Part shown: piece after piece, positions 47,345 through 55,690 of the stretch
How the letters are laid out: each line of letters starts with the position of its first letter
Position numbering within the stretch: the first letter of the stretch is position 1
Source: Streptomyces albogriseolus
Lineage (GTDB): Bacteria > Actinomycetota > Actinomycetes > Streptomycetales > Streptomycetaceae
Reading direction: 5' to 3'
NCBI GenBank assembly: GCA_014650475.1
Contig: BMVA01000006.1
Coordinates: 248,001 to 312,000 of the forward strand
Length of the DNA stretch: 64,000 bases
Translations under genes and position numbers: made by a program
The notes under the pieces: generated by a model
The model's database searches: none
What the model saw: only the letters and a program-made list of their open reading frames with translations
What the model was told of the DNA's origin: nothing

Positions 47345-47752
47345 TCAGCCTTCCGCGACCTCGGCGTAGAGCTGGGACAGTTCGGGCGCGCCGTCGGCCG
47401 CCCACCGGTGCCCCGCGTCGACGACGTCGAACTCCCGTCCGCCGACAAGCCGTACGACCGGCTGTCCGTCGGGGCGGAGGTCCCAGGCGGCGCCCTCGAC
47501 GGTGCGGACGATCACGGTGCCCAGGTACAACCCGGCGTCGTTCCCCAGCCAGTCGGAGGTGTCCTCGTCGTCCCGCCAGCGCGGAACCAGCTGGTCGAGG
47601 GCCTCCAGCGAGGCCGGGCCGTCGTCCAGCCGGACCCCTTCCCGGTCCGCCTGGGAGCGCAACAGCGCGCACTCGGCGAGGAGTTCGGCGAGCCCCTCCG
47701 GGCCGGGGAGTTCGTCCTTCCGGCGCCGCTTGCCCAGGAACGGGATCCTCAT
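47345..47752 (-). CDS. conserved Streptomyces protein, DUF6278-like
   Basis: A 135-residue cytosolic protein of unknown function. The basic N-terminus (PFLGKRRRKDE) is followed by GLAELLAECALLRSQADREGVRLDD, then SLEALDQLVPRWRDD, and the WLGNDAGLYLGTVIVRTVEGAAW and VVRLVGGREFDVVDAG blocks conserved in Streptomyces copies as I recall them. The domain name is from memory. It lies 74 bases beyond the exonuclease III gene on the same strand. Confidence 0.65.
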   Translation of the reverse strand: MRIPFLGKRRRKDELPGPEGLAELLAECALLRSQADREGVRLDDGPASLEALDQLVPRWRDDEDTSDWLGNDAGLYLGTVIVRTVEGAAWDLRPDGQPVVRLVGGREFDVVDAGHRWAADGAPELSQLYAEVAEG

Positions 47753-47826
47753 ACTGCCAGCCTGTCATTCGAACCGCCCCGCGCACCACAGGCGCGCGGG
47801 GTCCGCCGACGCCGGGCCGGCCCCTG

Positions 47827-48606
47827 TCACACGTCCAGGTCGACCACGACCGGTGCGTGGTCCGAGGCGCCCTTGCCCTTGCGCTCCTCACGGTCGACGT
47901 AGGAGTCGGTGACGGCCTTGGCGAACGGCTCGTTGCCGTAGACCAGGTCGATGCGCATGCCGCGGTTCTTGGGGAAGCAGAGCTGGCGGTAGTCCCAGTA
48001 CGTGTACGGGTGGTCGTACTTGAGGGGGCGCGGGACGACGTCGGTCAGGCCGGCCTCACGCAGGGAGGCGAGGGCGGCGCGCTCGGCCGGGGTGACGTGG
48101 GTGGAACCCTCGAAGGCGGCCCGGTCGTACACGTCGTCGTCGGTCGGCGCGATGTTGTAGTCGCCGAGGACCGCGAACGGGCGGTCGCCCGCCGCGTCGC
48201 CCGCGACCGCCGCCTTCAGCGCCTCCAGCCACTGGAGCTTGTACGCGTAGTGCGGGTGCTCCACCTCTCGGCCGTTCGGCACGTAGACCGACCAGACGCG
48301 CACCGGGCCGCAGGTCGCGGAGAGGGCGCGGGGCTCGACGGAGCCGTCGTACCCCGGGTCGCCCGGGAGGCCCTTGACGACGTCCTCCAGGCCGACGCGG
48401 GAGAGCACCGCCACGCCGTTCCACCGGCCGGTGGCGTGCACCGCCGACTCGTATCCCAGCTCACGCAGCTGCTCCACCGGGAACTGGGCCTCGGCGATCT
48501 TGGCCTCCTGAAGGCACAGCACGTCCGTGCCGCTGCTCTCCAGCCAGGCCAGGAGCCTCGGCAGGCGGGCGGTGATCGAGTTCACGTTCCAGGTCGCGAT
48601 GCGCAT
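47827..48606 (-). CDS. xth: exodeoxyribonuclease III / AP endonuclease
   Basis: A 259-residue Mg2+-dependent nuclease of the EEP fold acting in base-excision repair. Motifs in order: MRIATWNVNSITAR, LCLQEAKIAE (metal Glu), VYVPNG, VLGDYNIAPTDDDVYD (catalytic Asp/Asn), RIDLVYGNE and KGASDHAPVVVDL (catalytic Asp-His). The start at MRIATWNVN matches family practice, with GGTAGG nine bases ahead; a longer in-frame start adds only ten poor residues. It is followed by a DUF6278-like gene and preceded by an MBL-fold gene, all co-oriented. Confidence 0.94.
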   Translation of the reverse strand: MRIATWNVNSITARLPRLLAWLESSGTDVLCLQEAKIAEAQFPVEQLRELGYESAVHATGRWNGVAVLSRVGLEDVVKGLPGDPGYDGSVEPRALSATCGPVRVWSVYVPNGREVEHPHYAYKLQWLEALKAAVAGDAAGDRPFAVLGDYNIAPTDDDVYDRAAFEGSTHVTPAERAALASLREAGLTDVVPRPLKYDHPYTYWDYRQLCFPKNRGMRIDLVYGNEPFAKAVTDSYVDREERKGKGASDHAPVVVDLDV

Positions 48607-48690
48607 GCTGCCCAACCTACCCGCCGCCTCCGACAACGCACGGCCGGCGGCCGTGGCCCGGGGACGGCCGCCGACGGCCGCCGCCCGCGG

Positions 48691-49326
48691 TCAGAGCTGG
48701 ACCGCGTCCCTGGGGGCCAGCCGCAGGTGCTCGGAGCCGCCGAGGGCGCCGATCTGGCGGTCGTAGATCGGGCGGGCGAGGTCGGTGAGCAGGGCGTCGT
48801 GGATGTCGTAGGCGCGCCGCGGGCGGACCTCGCGGACATAGTCGATCACCTCGGAGATCTTGTTCCAGGGCGCCATCACGGGCAGCATCAGCGTCTCGAC
48901 CGGGAGGCCGGGGACGGTGAGCGCGTCGCCCGGGTGGAACAGCTTGCCGCCGTCGACGAGGTAACCGACGTTGGTGATGCGCGGGATGTCCGGGTGGATC
49001 ACCGCGTGCAGCTCGCCGTGCACCTGGACGTCGAAGCCGGCGGCGGTGAAGGCGTCGCCGTGGCCGACGGTGTGCACGCGGCCCGGGAAGGCCGCGGAGA
49101 CCTGGTCCGCGACCGCCTTCAGCGTCCAGATCTCGGCCGCGGGGTTGGCCTCCATGGCGGTGCGCAGCCGGCCCTCGTCGAAGTGGTCCGGGTGCTCGTG
49201 GGTGACCAGCACGGCGTCCGCGCCGACGGCGGCGTCCTCCTCGCTGAACCCTCCGGGGTCGACGACGAGGACGCGTCCGTCCTTCTCCAGCCGGACGCAG
49301 GAGTGCGACATCTTGATGAGCTTCAT
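48691..49326 (-). CDS. MBL-fold metal-dependent hydrolase
   Basis: A 211-residue metallo-beta-lactamase-fold protein resembling the UlaG/RNase Z-like branch. It starts MKLIKMSHSCVRLEKDGRV and has VLVTHEHPDHFD (HxHxDH zinc site), GELHAVIHPDIP, KLFHPGDAL and IHDALLTDLARP. The ATG after five in-frame codons is chosen because MKLIK is the family start. Substrate unknown. Same strand as, and 84 bases upstream of, the exonuclease III gene. Confidence 0.88.
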   Translation of the reverse strand: MKLIKMSHSCVRLEKDGRVLVVDPGGFSEEDAAVGADAVLVTHEHPDHFDEGRLRTAMEANPAAEIWTLKAVADQVSAAFPGRVHTVGHGDAFTAAGFDVQVHGELHAVIHPDIPRITNVGYLVDGGKLFHPGDALTVPGLPVETLMLPVMAPWNKISEVIDYVREVRPRRAYDIHDALLTDLARPIYDRQIGALGGSEHLRLAPRDAVQL

Positions 49327-49422
49327 GACTCCATCCTGCATCCGGGGCGCGGGGCGGCATGCCGGGGGCGGGGACGGGGGCGTCCGCGCGGGGCGGCCCG
49401 GGGGCGTCCGCGCGGTGTGGGC

Positions 49423-50727
49423 TCACTCCGGCGGGGTGGTCTCCTCGCGGATGACCTGCTGAGCGACGTGGAAGGCGCCGCTGGCGGCCGGGACGCCGCA
49501 GTAGACGGCCGCCTGGAGCAGCACCTCCTTGATCTCGTCCGGGGTGAGCCCGTTGCGCAGGGCGGCACGGGTGTGCACGGCGAGTTCGCCGAGGTGACCG
49601 CCCGCGACGAGGGCGGTGAGGGTGACGCAGCTGCGGGTGCGGCGGTCGAGCCCGGGGCGGTTCCAGACCTCGCCCCAGGCGTACCGCGTGACGAGCTCCT
49701 GGAAGTCCTCCGTGAAGGCGTCGGTCTGCTCCAGGATCCGGTCGACGTGCGCGTCGCCCAGCACCTCCCGGCGGACCTTGATGCCGGAGTCGTACGTGTC
49801 CGGGACGCCCTGCGCCTGCGGGGGCACGGCGGCCGGGGCGATCTCGGCGACGGGGGCGGGCTGCGGCGGGGCGGCGGCCGGCATCACGGGCGGCCGGGGC
49901 GCGGCGGCGGGCAGGACGACGTGGCCGGTGGCGTATTCGGGGAGGGGCTGCCAGGCGGTGGAGAAGTGCCGGACCAGCAGGTCGGTGACGGCGGCGGGCT
50001 GCTCCACCGGCACCAGGTGGCTGGCGCCGGGCACGACGGCGAGCCGGGCGTCGGGGATGCCGGCGACCAGGGTGCGGGCCTCGGCGGGCCCGGTGACCTG
50101 GTCCTCGGAGCCGACGAGCACGAGGGTCGGCACGCCGACGCTGCCGAGCCCCGCCCGGACGTCGAAGGAGGCGAGCGCCTCGCAGGCGGCGATGTAGCAG
50201 CCGGGGTCGGTGGTGCGCACCATCTGCACGGCCCACTCGGTGATCGCGGGCTGGGCGGCGGCGAACCCCCCGGTGAACCAGCGCTCGGGCGCCGAGCGGG
50301 CGATCGGGTCGAGGCCGTTGGTGCGCACGATCACGCCGCGCTGGCGGAACTCGTCGGCGGTGCCGAAGCGGGGCGAGGCGGCGATCAGCGCGAGGGACGC
50401 GAGGCGCTCCGGGTGACGCAGGGCCAGCTCGATGCCGACGGCGCCGCCGAGCGCGCAGCCGGCGTACCCGAAGCGGTGGACGCCGAGACCCTCGAGGGTG
50501 GCGAGCAGCCGCGCGGTGAGGTCGGTGACGGAGGCGGCGGGGTGGGCGGGGGCGCCGCCGTGTCCGGGGAGGTCGAAGCGGAACACCCGCCACTGCTTCG
50601 TCAGTTCGGGGATCTGCCGGTCCCACATGTGCCATGTGGTACCGAGAGACGGGCCCAAGATCAGGACTGGTAGGTGTTCTGGCCCGTCAAAGCGGTATTG
50701 CAGCGTCTCGCTCTTGCCTTCTGTCAC
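49423..50727 (-). CDS. pcaL: bifunctional 3-oxoadipate enol-lactonase / 4-carboxymuconolactone decarboxylase
   Basis: A 434-residue fusion for two late steps of the protocatechuate beta-ketoadipate pathway. Residues 1-265 are an alpha/beta-hydrolase (LGPSLGTTWHMWD, FDLPGHGGA, SLALIAASPRFGT, VGSEDQVTGP, GASHLVPVEQP). A Pro/Ala linker runs about 265-310. Residues 315-434 are the PcaC decarboxylase (GIKVRREVLGDAHVDR, RSCVTLTALVAGGHLGEL, LLQAAVYCGVPAASGAF). The nucleophile elbow reads GYAGCALGGAVG, where GLSMGG is usual, so the Ser position is Ala with Cys just before it. The GTG start has GAAGGTG upstream. Other pca genes, which normally lie immediately upstream, are absent; an integrase gene is there instead. 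Confidence 0.92.
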   Translation of the reverse strand: MTEGKSETLQYRFDGPEHLPVLILGPSLGTTWHMWDRQIPELTKQWRVFRFDLPGHGGAPAHPAASVTDLTARLLATLEGLGVHRFGYAGCALGGAVGIELALRHPERLASLALIAASPRFGTADEFRQRGVIVRTNGLDPIARSAPERWFTGGFAAAQPAITEWAVQMVRTTDPGCYIAACEALASFDVRAGLGSVGVPTLVLVGSEDQVTGPAEARTLVAGIPDARLAVVPGASHLVPVEQPAAVTDLLVRHFSTAWQPLPEYATGHVVLPAAAPRPPVMPAAAPPQPAPVAEIAPAAVPPQAQGVPDTYDSGIKVRREVLGDAHVDRILEQTDAFTEDFQELVTRYAWGEVWNRPGLDRRTRSCVTLTALVAGGHLGELAVHTRAALRNGLTPDEIKEVLLQAAVYCGVPAASGAFHVAQQVIREETTPPE

Positions 50728-50760
50728 GGGTTCACACCTTCATCTGTCACGATCTGTCAC
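50720..50760. repeat. three TCTGTCAC repeats at the pcaL/integrase junction
   Basis: TCTGTCAC occurs at 50720-50727, 50743-50750 and 50753-50760. The first contains the pcaL start codon, the last two are a 10-base tandem that includes the integrase stop codon. Their position at the end of an integrase gene fits arm-type recombinase sites or an attachment-site duplication. Which of the two is not decidable here. Confidence 0.5.
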
Positions 50761-51938
50761 ACGCCCCCTGCGAGACCTCCCCATGCCTCCGCCGCCGGAA
50801 GCAGGTCCGCCACGTCCGGCTTCACGTACCACTTCTTCGTCGTCTTCACGTTCGTGTGTCCGGCCCACCTGGCGAGCAGGTGATCCGGCACCCCGTTGTT
50901 CGCGAAGTACGTGAGGCAAGACGCCCGAGCATCGTACAGACGGACCCTGCGAAGGCCGTTTGCGTCCATTATTTTGTAGGCCCGCGTACGAAGCTGCCGA
51001 CCGTTCAGCGCGCACCCAAGTTCATCCACGAGGACATACCCGCCCCCCTCGTACCCCTCGCCGGCCGCCAAGCGTTCCACTGCCTGCGTGGCGCGGAACG
51101 TCTTCAGCGCCTCCCGTACAAGGCTCGGGATCGGCAACACACGCTCCCCCGCCATACTCTTCGTGTCCTTCTCCACCACCGTGCGGTTGCCCATCATCGT
51201 CCGGGTGTTGGCGATGCCGAGCGTGGCCGCTTCCAGGTCGATGTCCGACCACCGCAGGCCGCAGACCTCAGCCGGACGGAGCCCCATCACGGACAGCAGC
51301 AACGGCGCGAACAGGCGGTCACTCTTCATCGCAGCGACGAAGGCACCCACCTCCGAGGCGTTCCATGGCTGGACAACCTTCTTAGTCCTCCGCTCCGCCT
51401 TCCGGGCCTTCAGCGGAATGTGCACCTCGCTGGCAACGTTGACGGTCACCAGACCGCGCGTGACAGCACGGTTCAGGGCGTCCTTCAGTCTGGCCAAGCT
51501 CATGTCAACCGACGTGACCCCGAGCCCCGTTCCCGCCTTCCCGCCCCGCACACGGCCCCCCTGGAGAGCCCACTGCATCCACGCCATCACATGGTCCTCC
51601 GTGAGTTCCTGCAGCCGGACGTTCCCGAGCTTCCCGCGTACACGATCCAGCGTCACCCGGTAGTTGTAGACCGTGGTCGGCTCCAGGTCTTCGGCCTTCA
51701 TCACGAGCCACTGATCCAGCCACTCGTTCACGGTGATCTTGTTGGGCGGGACGAACGTCCCTTCATGCCGCTTGCTGGTGATGCGGGCGTACTCCGCCTT
51801 CGCTTCCCTCAGCGTGTTGAAGGTACGCCGGAGCTGCTTCCGCTTCCCCGTCTCCGGATCCGTGCCGGCGTCCACCACAAAGCGGTAGCGCACCTGTCCC
51901 TTTGCGTTTGGGGGCAGCTTCTTGATCGGTTCGGGCAT
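50757..51938 (-). CDS. int: tyrosine site-specific recombinase (integrase)
   Basis: A 393-residue phage/plasmid-type integrase. An AP2-like arm-binding start (GQVRYRFVVDAGTDPETGKRK, then RTFNTLREAKAEYARI; 15-65) precedes a SAM-like core-binding domain (ITVNEWLDQWLVMKAEDL, about 68-170). The catalytic domain follows: first Arg in LSVMGLRPAEVCGLRW, second box LYDARASCLTY (HxxR written YDAR), GHTNVKTTKKWYVKP with His and the nucleophile Tyr. The Y-for-H variant is common among Streptomyces element integrases. AGGAAAGGAA precedes the ATG. The stop codon is 29 bases from the pcaL start, so the element edge adjoins that gene. Confidence 0.92.
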   Translation of the reverse strand: MPEPIKKLPPNAKGQVRYRFVVDAGTDPETGKRKQLRRTFNTLREAKAEYARITSKRHEGTFVPPNKITVNEWLDQWLVMKAEDLEPTTVYNYRVTLDRVRGKLGNVRLQELTEDHVMAWMQWALQGGRVRGGKAGTGLGVTSVDMSLARLKDALNRAVTRGLVTVNVASEVHIPLKARKAERRTKKVVQPWNASEVGAFVAAMKSDRLFAPLLLSVMGLRPAEVCGLRWSDIDLEAATLGIANTRTMMGNRTVVEKDTKSMAGERVLPIPSLVREALKTFRATQAVERLAAGEGYEGGGYVLVDELGCALNGRQLRTRAYKIMDANGLRRVRLYDARASCLTYFANNGVPDHLLARWAGHTNVKTTKKWYVKPDVADLLPAAEAWGGLAGGV

Positions 51939-52184
51939 CTCAAGTTCCTTTCCTGATGTGCTGGGCCAGCTCGCGATTTCCCTCAGGGCGCCGACCAAGT
52001 GCGTGTCCGTCCGCGGGAGCTTGGCTGAACACCGACCAACCGCACCAACCCCGCTCGACGTCGGTCGGCTCAGTCGTGTCTGCCAATGCGATTGCCGGAT
52101 CCTTCAACCACAAATCCAAAGCCAACCAGACCTGAATACGGGCCCCCGGGAAGGACACCGTCCAGGTCGAGCGGGCGGCCTTAG

Positions 52185-52310
52185 CTCGAAGCGGCCCGGC
52201 CCACCAACGACACGGCGCTGCGTGAGGCCCTCGACGAGGCCACTCGCAACCCGGAACTGGCGCCGCTGGTCCGCGCCGTCGAGACGCTGAAGGCGCCGGT
52301 GCCGGCCTGA
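52185..52310 (+). pseudogene. 3' remnant of a decayed gene
   Basis: After an in-frame TAG at 52182, the frame reads 42 codons to TGA, including RPTNDTALREALDEATRN and LAPLVRAVETLKAPVPA. Third positions are almost all G or C, unlike the surrounding DNA, so this is a genuine coding tail without a start. The preceding bases are coding-like in another frame (GKDTVQVERAAL), as if one gene had been frameshifted. Product not recognised. Confidence 0.45.
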
Positions 52311-52527
52311 CCGGCCGGGTCCGAGCAGGACGCGAACCCGGCCCGGTTCCGCAAAGGACCGCCGGATGTGGCGAGGAATGGGTCTGCATCGCCCTCGACA
52401 CGTGTCGTCCGCCGAGTACGAGAAGCGGCAACGAACGCCCATGTCGCGCCGAGTCGCCGCCAAATGTCGGCACGTACGGCGCCAATGGTCCGCACGATCG
52501 CCGGTTTGGCGAACCGGCGATCATCGG

Positions 52528-52731
52528 CTATGTTGCCCGCCGCATCACGGGCCCTGTGTCCGCTCGGCCTCGCAGTCGGCAGGTGAGCGCGAGGCTCCGG
52601 GAGCGCTGTCTGGGGGCGAGCATCAGCGGACCGTCACCCGTGAGCCGGTCGAGATTTGCCGTGACGCGGCGCTCAGGGACCCGTAGGGTCTGTGCGACCT
52701 GCCTCGTTGTGGCACCCGGATGCCGTGCCAT
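52528..52731 (-). CDS. possible small winged-HTH fragment
   Basis: A 67-codon frame whose first half, HPGATTRQVAQTLRVPER then RVTANLDRLTGDG, has the spacing of a winged helix-turn-helix (MarR/ArsR-like recognition helix and wing). The second half is low-complexity Arg-rich. Third-position bias is only moderate and there is no Shine-Dalgarno, so it is more likely a relic than an expressed gene. Confidence 0.3.
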   Translation of the reverse strand: MARHPGATTRQVAQTLRVPERRVTANLDRLTGDGPLMLAPRQRSRSLALTCRLRGRADTGPVMRRAT

Positions 52732-53250
52732 TGCGCGAGGACGACACGATCTGCGCGGTGGCCTCGCTGGAAGAGATTGTCCCCGAAAAGGCTGACGGCG
52801 GCGCAGGCGGAAACACAGAGCCCTGTGGAGGCCGCGAGGTAGTTACCGGCCGTTCGACCTCCGCAGACATTTGGGCCACCGAGGACAAAGAGCACGGGCG
52901 AAGTGAAGCGAGCAGATCGGATAACAGACTCAGACAGACGGGCCTCCTAAGAGGGAGCCACGCCAGCGGGCCAACCCTCACAACGCCCACCCCAAATGGT
53001 TTCAAAGAAGTGAGCGTAGCCGAGCGGTGGCACCGTCTGGCCTGGACTTTGCGGGACGTTGTACGTTGACATGCCCTCGCGCAGCTATCCAGTCTTTCTG
53101 CGATCTTTCTTGTCTGCCGTAGGCGAATTCGTCGCTTCGGCAATCCGGAGGCATCGCGGCACAGGGTCCGATGGCAGATCAAGCGATGCGTCTAAAATGG
53201 GTAAGGCTGCCCATGAGACGAGTTGCTACTCGTGATTAGCTGGTAGTGGG

Positions 53251-54132
53251 CTACATGATCCCCTTCCATCGCCACGGCGGCGTCCCGGCCCGACCGCGCA
53301 AGCAGTCAATGCGGTACTGCGCCTCCCGCCGCCACTCTGGACGGCTGGCAGCGTGCTGCGCGGCGTACGTCGTCATCCGCAGCTCTCGCGCGCCAGCCAG
53401 AAGTTCATACCCTTCCCACTCCGTGACGTCAGCGCCGTAGGTGTCGCAGAACGCGGCGTACTCCTCGGCAGACACCGCGCCGGTCGTGGTGAGCTTCACT
53501 GCGGTCGACACTAGATCCCACTCCGGAGGGCCGAACGAAGCGCGCTCGAAGTCGAGCAACATCGGGCCGGCCTCCGTGCGCGCCACGTTGCCGACCCATG
53601 CATCCCCGTGGACTACACACTCCGGCAGGCCCTTCGGCCTTGAGGCCCATTGCTGCTTGAGGTCCTCAAGCCGGCCCTTCAGCCACAGCCGGTCATCGTC
53701 AGAAATCGTGCTCGCTGAGTCGATGCGCTCATCCAGCCGGACGAACGGGTCCAGCTCACCCAGTGGCAGGTCTGGTTTCGGCAGGGCGTGCAGTTGCTTG
53801 AGGAGCACGACGACGTCGGTGACGGTCCCGATTGCGTGTGGCGGCAGCTCTTCCCAGAACGTCACCGGGTACCCGCTGGCTGCTACCGGCTGCCGCAGAT
53901 CAAGGGCGCGTACGGCGGGCACGCCCTGGGCTGCCAGCCAGCGGGCGACCTGGACCTCGCGCGTTGCGGCGGCGGCCTGGCCAGGCCGGGCGATACGCAC
54001 CACCATCCCCCCGGGCAGACGCCAAACGGCGTTCTCGGCGATCCGTATCGGTTGGGCGTTGGTCGCGTCGAGGCCAACGGCGTGGCACGCCTCCTCAAGT
54101 ACGGCTTGGGTGGGCGTGGGTGAAGTAGTCAC
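53251..54132 (-). CDS. aminoglycoside-phosphotransferase-fold kinase
   Basis: A 293-residue small-molecule kinase of the APH/choline-kinase fold. N-lobe: PIRIAENAVWRLPGGMVVRIARPG and VARWLAAQGVPAVRALD. The catalytic loop is VVHGDAWVGNV (HGD-x4-N) and the metal Asp is in LLDFERASFGPPEWDL. The C-terminus is helical. Its GTG start overlaps the stop of the XRE/TPR regulator (GTGA), so the pair is translationally coupled and the regulator probably controls or serves it. Substrate unknown; antibiotic inactivation is only one option for this fold. Confidence 0.88.
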   Translation of the reverse strand: MTTSPTPTQAVLEEACHAVGLDATNAQPIRIAENAVWRLPGGMVVRIARPGQAAAATREVQVARWLAAQGVPAVRALDLRQPVAASGYPVTFWEELPPHAIGTVTDVVVLLKQLHALPKPDLPLGELDPFVRLDERIDSASTISDDDRLWLKGRLEDLKQQWASRPKGLPECVVHGDAWVGNVARTEAGPMLLDFERASFGPPEWDLVSTAVKLTTTGAVSAEEYAAFCDTYGADVTEWEGYELLAGARELRMTTYAAQHAASRPEWRREAQYRIDCLRGRAGTPPWRWKGIM

Positions 54133-55532
54133 GCCTGCACCGTAGCTGCGATGCGCTCGCGCAGGTCGCTGGCCTCGGGGAGGTTCCGGTGTCGGCCTGC
54201 GAACCGGGCGAGTTCCCGCAGGTCCTCGGCGGCCCGGCAGGAGGTCAGCTTGCCGACGTCGTCCAGCGCTCGGTGGCCGAGCACGACCGCGTGCCGCGGA
54301 TCGTCGCCCTTGGCCATGACCAGGGAAGCGAGTTTTGTCTCGGAGATGGCGCGCGAGCGGGCGAAGGCGTTGCCGTGTCCTTTGACCGCGATTTCGAAGC
54401 GGCGGGCCGCCTGCCCGGGGTCCTGGTCCGCGTGGACCGCGAGATCGAATAGCGCGTGGGCGGTGTCGCCGTGGTGCTGGGCGTAGTCGTAGTAGGCCAT
54501 CCACGGCGGGTCCTGTGCCGGGTCGGACTGTTCGAACGCGGCGTCGGCTTCTCCGACCGCGCGCAGGGTGTTGGCTACGTCGCGCATCTTGCCGAAGGCG
54601 CGGGCGCGTGCGGTGTGCAGCATGGCACGCTCGGTGGCGCTGAGTCGGTCGGAGCGCACCAGACCCTTCTCTGCGTGGGTTAGGCCAGTATCCGGATCTC
54701 CGACCCAGATTTCCTGCCGAGCCATGAACGAGTACGTCTTGGCGCGCAGGTGCCACTCCCCGGCTTCTTCCGCGCACTCAGCGGCTAGCCGGAAGCTGAC
54801 TCGGGCATCGTTGTGGGCGTACGCGTCGAACTGCGAGGCGCCGACGACAATCCCTAACCGAGCCACAGAGGCCAGGAGTTCAGGCCGCAGGGGCTCGGGG
54901 CAGGGCACCGGCAGCAGGGAGGCTCCCCACATGATGGCGCCGCGGGCGAGTTCTCGCACCGCGCCGCCGCCTCCGTACTCGTTGTCCTGGCGATGGATGA
55001 CATCGGCCAGCGACTTCAGCTGCCTGATCTCGCGTGGGCGGATCTGAGTCGGGATCTCCCGGGGGGCTGCTGGGGTCACGAGGTGGACGAGGTCTATCGG
55101 GGCAATGGCGGCAAGGCCGCTCGTGGCAAGGAAGGCGCGACGGTCCACAGAGGCAGGGCTCCCGCTTGGAGGTGTTGTACTACCTCTGCCCAGGATGCGG
55201 CCGTCATGGACCTGAACCGGCACCTCCGCCCTGCCAGGGGGTGCACTTTCCGTTTCGAGGCGGGCTTTTTCCGTTTGCCCGAACACCATCCCCCACGCCC
55301 GGGTGAGGACTCCGCCGGTCTGCAGGGCCTCGTCCAAGCGCTCAGCCAAGTCCCTCGAACAGGTAGCAGTCGCCTTCTCGATCTTTTCGATGAGTGAGCC
55401 GCTGACCTGCACTTTCGCGCCCAAATCGGCGTGTGTGAGAGGGCCGCGCTTCTTACGCCAGGTCCGCAGTTCATGACCGAACCAGTCACGCGGGGACGCG
55501 TCCGGAGTCAGTTGCTTCTCGGGTCTTGGCAT
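54129..55532 (-). CDS. XRE-family HTH regulator with TPR-like region
   Basis: A 467-residue protein. The N-terminal HTH (WFGHELRTWRKKRGPLTHADLG, then VSGSLIEKIEKATATCSRDLAERLDEAL; 17-70) is followed by a linker and, at 129-150, DRRAFLATSGLAAIAPIDLV, a twin-arginine-like hydrophobic motif that is internal here. Residues 200-467 are helical repeats of TPR type (AAECAEEAGEWHLRAKTYSFMARQ is one unit start, AHALFDLAVHADQDPGQAARRFEIA another). Such regulators may read a peptide or small ligand through the TPR. It is the first gene of a coupled pair with the phosphotransferase and is divergent from the HATPase gene. Confidence 0.85.
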   Translation of the reverse strand: MPRPEKQLTPDASPRDWFGHELRTWRKKRGPLTHADLGAKVQVSGSLIEKIEKATATCSRDLAERLDEALQTGGVLTRAWGMVFGQTEKARLETESAPPGRAEVPVQVHDGRILGRGSTTPPSGSPASVDRRAFLATSGLAAIAPIDLVHLVTPAAPREIPTQIRPREIRQLKSLADVIHRQDNEYGGGGAVRELARGAIMWGASLLPVPCPEPLRPELLASVARLGIVVGASQFDAYAHNDARVSFRLAAECAEEAGEWHLRAKTYSFMARQEIWVGDPDTGLTHAEKGLVRSDRLSATERAMLHTARARAFGKMRDVANTLRAVGEADAAFEQSDPAQDPPWMAYYDYAQHHGDTAHALFDLAVHADQDPGQAARRFEIAVKGHGNAFARSRAISETKLASLVMAKGDDPRHAVVLGHRALDDVGKLTSCRAAEDLRELARFAGRHRNLPEASDLRERIAATVQA

Positions 55533-55690
55533 GGGCTGTTCCTCGCTTGCGAAACGGAAGATCGAGGTTTCCGAATCAAGGTCTGCACGCGGTCCTGTCG
55601 GCCTGGCTCAATGGTTGCTCACGGCCGCCGCCCCAGTACACACCGTGTCCGGCGCCGGTTGGAGAGATTTCGTCGAACGAGGGACTCCCC

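Larger units (their letters stand above)
50728..53250. mobile_element. edge of a putative integrated element with decayed interior
   Basis: Begins right upstream of pcaL, includes the tyrosine integrase, then about 1.3 kb (51939-53250) of gene-poor DNA with lower G+C and weak codon bias. Within it: a frame on the minus strand ending one base before the integrase ATG (ARIQVWLALDLWLKDP), a plus-strand gene tail at 52185-52310 and a small winged-HTH frame at 52528-52731. A hairpin CGAG-TTGCTA-CTCG lies near 53220. No excisionase, replication or transfer gene is recognisable. The right boundary is not visible and may lie well beyond 53250. Confidence 0.45.

Noticed and set aside
47018-47369. Short frames on both strands in the 46901-47344 gap
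   Set aside because: Weak third-position bias, no ribosome site and no recognisable product on either strand.
50757-51938. Loss of integrase activity because the HxxR box reads YDAR
   Set aside because: This variant is common in actinomycete element integrases and the other catalytic residues, including the Tyr, are intact.
52692-53069. A 125-codon plus-strand frame in the gene-poor region
   Set aside because: GTG start without a ribosome site, mixed third positions and no recognisable domain; could not be supported as a gene.
53100-53250. A tRNA or attachment site between the relic region and the phosphotransferase
   Set aside because: Small hairpins are present (CGAG-TTGCTA-CTCG) but no cloverleaf, T-arm consensus or CCA-proximal end could be found.
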